A DNA stretch of 5,284 nucleotides from an uncultured Oscillospiraceae bacterium (GTDB lineage Bacteria; Bacillota; Clostridia; Oscillospirales; Acutalibacteraceae), in contig URYX01000133.1 of the NCBI GenBank assembly GCA_900552225.1, positions 1 to 5,284 of the forward strand. The letters are read 5' to 3'. The position numbers and the translations under genes were made by a program. Below the pieces are notes generated by a model, which saw nothing but the letters and a program-made list of their open reading frames with translations, was not told where the DNA came from and did no database searches. Positions 4,061 through 5,284 of this stretch are shown here, one piece after another; position 1 is the first letter of the stretch; every line of letters starts with the position of its first letter.

Positions 4061-5002
4061 ATGAAACCAGGGAATGAACGCACCATCGGCAAGAGCTTTC
4101 ACTTTAACGTGGAATTCGGAAAAAATGCGCTGCGTCTCGGCAGCGTCAACCTGAAGCAGATCGGGGAGCTGTGCTGCGAGCGCGGCTTCCGGATTGAGGA
4201 CCACGAGCAGAGCGTCTACGAGGTTACCTATGTCATTTCCGGCCGCGGCGTGTCCTATGTGGACGGCCGGCGGATCGATCTGCGCGAGGGCGATGTCCTG
4301 CTGAATGCCACCGGACATATCCATGCGCTGGAGGCGACGGAAACCGATATCTTCCGGTATGCGTATATGGGCTTCCTGTTCAGCGGTGAGGGCGGGGATG
4401 CCGTGGCGGCGCTGCAGCGGGTGTTTGACAGCTGCCCGTGGCGGCTGACGCACGACAGCAACGGCTCCATGCTGCTGCCCTTTATGCGCTGTATCGACGA
4501 GCTGTATGCGCAGACGGCGTGCAGCACGCTGATGGTGAAAAACTACTGTGAGCAGATCGTAACCATGGCGGCCCGCGACTTTCTGGACAGCCGTTCCGTG
4601 GTGCCGCATACGGAGCAGGTGATTCGCGCGGACGGAGCCACCGTATATGCCGTGATCCGCTATATTGAAGAAAACATCTATTCCATGGGAACCATCCGCG
4701 ATATGGCCGGGGAGCTCGGCTACAGCGCCACCTACCTGTCGCATCTGTTCAAGGAGCGCACCGGGACCACGCTGCAGAGCTATATTCATTACAAACGGAT
4801 CGAATGTGCCACACAACTGCTGCACTGCGGGGGACTCACCATTTCGCAGGTGGCCTCGCGGCTCGGCTACGAGAGTGTGCAGGCGTTCAGCAAGTCCTTT
4901 CGGCGGATTATGGGTGTTTCTCCGACGCAGTATCTGCAGGCGGAGAAGAATACGCAGACCGTCCCGGAGGTGTCGGCGGCCGAATCTGTGCCGACGGCAT
5001 GA
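4061..5002 (+). CDS. AraC-family transcriptional regulator with cupin sensor domain
   Basis: The 313-residue protein has the standard AraC layout. Residues about 28-105 form a cupin-like ligand domain (VYEVTYVISGRGVSYVDG at 52-69, then LREGDVLLNATGHIHAL at 74-90), a helical linker follows (about 115-190), and the DNA-binding domain occupies about 195-293. Its two helix-turn-helix units are visible: TIRDMAGELGYSATYLSHLF (211-230) and LTISQVASRLGYESVQAFSK (259-278), ending in the family signature FRRIMGVSPTQY. The last 20 residues are a polar tail. The start is supported by GGAGG at 4048-4052 with 8-nt spacing. Regulators of this type usually sense a sugar or related small molecule and activate nearby genes. 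The next gene, a Gfo/Idh/MocA oxidoreductase 59 bp downstream on the same strand, is the obvious target or operon partner. The ligand is unknown. Confidence 0.93.
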   Translation: MKPGNERTIGKSFHFNVEFGKNALRLGSVNLKQIGELCCERGFRIEDHEQSVYEVTYVISGRGVSYVDGRRIDLREGDVLLNATGHIHALEATETDIFRYAYMGFLFSGEGGDAVAALQRVFDSCPWRLTHDSNGSMLLPFMRCIDELYAQTACSTLMVKNYCEQIVTMAARDFLDSRSVVPHTEQVIRADGATVYAVIRYIEENIYSMGTIRDMAGELGYSATYLSHLFKERTGTTLQSYIHYKRIECATQLLHCGGLTISQVASRLGYESVQAFSKSFRRIMGVSPTQYLQAEKNTQTVPEVSAAESVPTA

Positions 5003-5046
5003 TTTAACAGAGGAACCAAGGCAGTTCAGTGCCCTATATAAAATCT

Positions 5047-5053
5047 AAGGAGG
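5047..5053 (+). promoter_or_regulatory. Strong ribosome binding site of the oxidoreductase gene
   Basis: A full AAGGAGG is placed 8 nt before the ATG at 5062. It supports the start of a gene that has no stop in the window. The preceding TATATAAAAT (5035-5044) lacks a -35 partner and would place the start point on this site, so I do not call it a promoter. Confidence 0.85.
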
Positions 5054-5061
5054 AGTCACAC

Positions 5062-5284
5062 ATGAAAATCGCAGTGATCGGATGCGGTAATATTGCAAAC
5101 AATGCGCATATTCCCGCGTACATGAAGAACCCGGAGGCGGAGATTGTCTATTTCTGCGACATTCTGCCGGAGCGCGCCGAGGCGGCCGTGGAGAAGTACG
5201 GCTGCGGAAAGGCGGTTGTCGACTACAAGGAGGTTCTGGCCGATCCTCAGGTCGAGGCGGTCTCCGTCTGTACGCCGAACAATG
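5062..5284 (+). CDS. Gfo/Idh/MocA family oxidoreductase, N-terminal fragment
   Basis: Only the first 74 codons are present; the frame is open at the window end. The protein starts MKIAVIGCGNIANNAHIPAY, a Rossmann NAD(P)-binding fold with the GxGxxA-type loop at residues 7-12. Asp33 (IVYFCD) ends the second strand, the usual position for binding the adenosine ribose and hence favouring NAD over NADP. A VSVCTPNN segment (67-74) matches the conserved C-T-P-N turn of the family. Members oxidise or reduce sugars, inositols and sugar derivatives, or act in 1,5-anhydro or keto-sugar pathways; the substrate cannot be told from this fragment. It follows the AraC-family gene by 59 bp with no terminator, which suggests a sugar-utilisation locus extending to the right. 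Confidence 0.93.
   Translation, partial: MKIAVIGCGNIANNAHIPAYMKNPEAEIVYFCDILPERAEAAVEKYGCGKAVVDYKEVLADPQVEAVSVCTPNN

Noticed and set aside
3695..4825. Minus-strand open frame of 376 codons opposite the AraC gene
   Set aside because: It is antisense to a clear AraC-family protein. Long antisense frames are common in GC-rich genes; its composition (His/Arg/Ala/Leu-rich) is typical of such shadows.
5003..5061. Separate promoter between the AraC and oxidoreductase genes
   Set aside because: TATATAAAAT at 5035-5044 has no -35 at 16-18 bp, and transcription from it would start on the SD. An activator-dependent promoter cannot be excluded, but nothing in the sequence supports it.

Overview
The window looks like a chromosomal segment of a GC-rich member of the Clostridia, probably an Oscillospiraceae/Ruminococcaceae-type gut bacterium. 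The evidence is a DUF4364 protein (a family I know essentially from Clostridia), strong purine Shine-Dalgarno sites (AAGGAG or GGAGG) with 8-9 nt spacing at every gene, SigA-type promoters (TTGACA-17-TATACT), an ECF transporter S component and a tRNA with encoded CCA. The genus assignment is inference from these traits.

Layout: (1) Positions 1-134 hold two abutting hairpins; the second (54-95) is a very strong terminator for something left of the window. (2) 135-722, minus: a DUF4364 winged-helix protein with its own promoter. (3) 723-1046: divergent promoters, then tRNA-Thr(UGU) with a near-consensus extended -10 promoter and a long intrinsic terminator. (4) 1109-1696, minus: a probable ECF transporter S component with its own terminator, convergent with the tRNA. 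(5) 1886-3629, plus: a strong promoter driving a two-gene unit, a membrane-anchored GH25 muramidase and an HD-domain phosphohydrolase-like protein. (6) 3630-4060: a 431-bp gap with no convincing gene. It holds a 23-bp hairpin, a purine-rich stretch and, at its right end, overlapping inverted repeats that coincide with the best promoter candidate. (7) 4061-5284, plus: an AraC-family regulator with a cupin sensor domain, then the start of a Gfo/Idh/MocA oxidoreductase cut by the window end.

How they work together: the regulator and oxidoreductase look like the front of a carbohydrate-utilisation locus continuing to the right. The muramidase and HD protein are probably co-transcribed, but nothing in the sequence links their functions. 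The tRNA, S component and DUF4364 gene are independent transcription units. I found no phage genes, insertion sequences, CRISPR arrays or defence systems, and no clear new system. The most useful leads are the inverted-repeat cluster before the AraC gene and the unexplained hairpins at 16-95 and 3669-3724.
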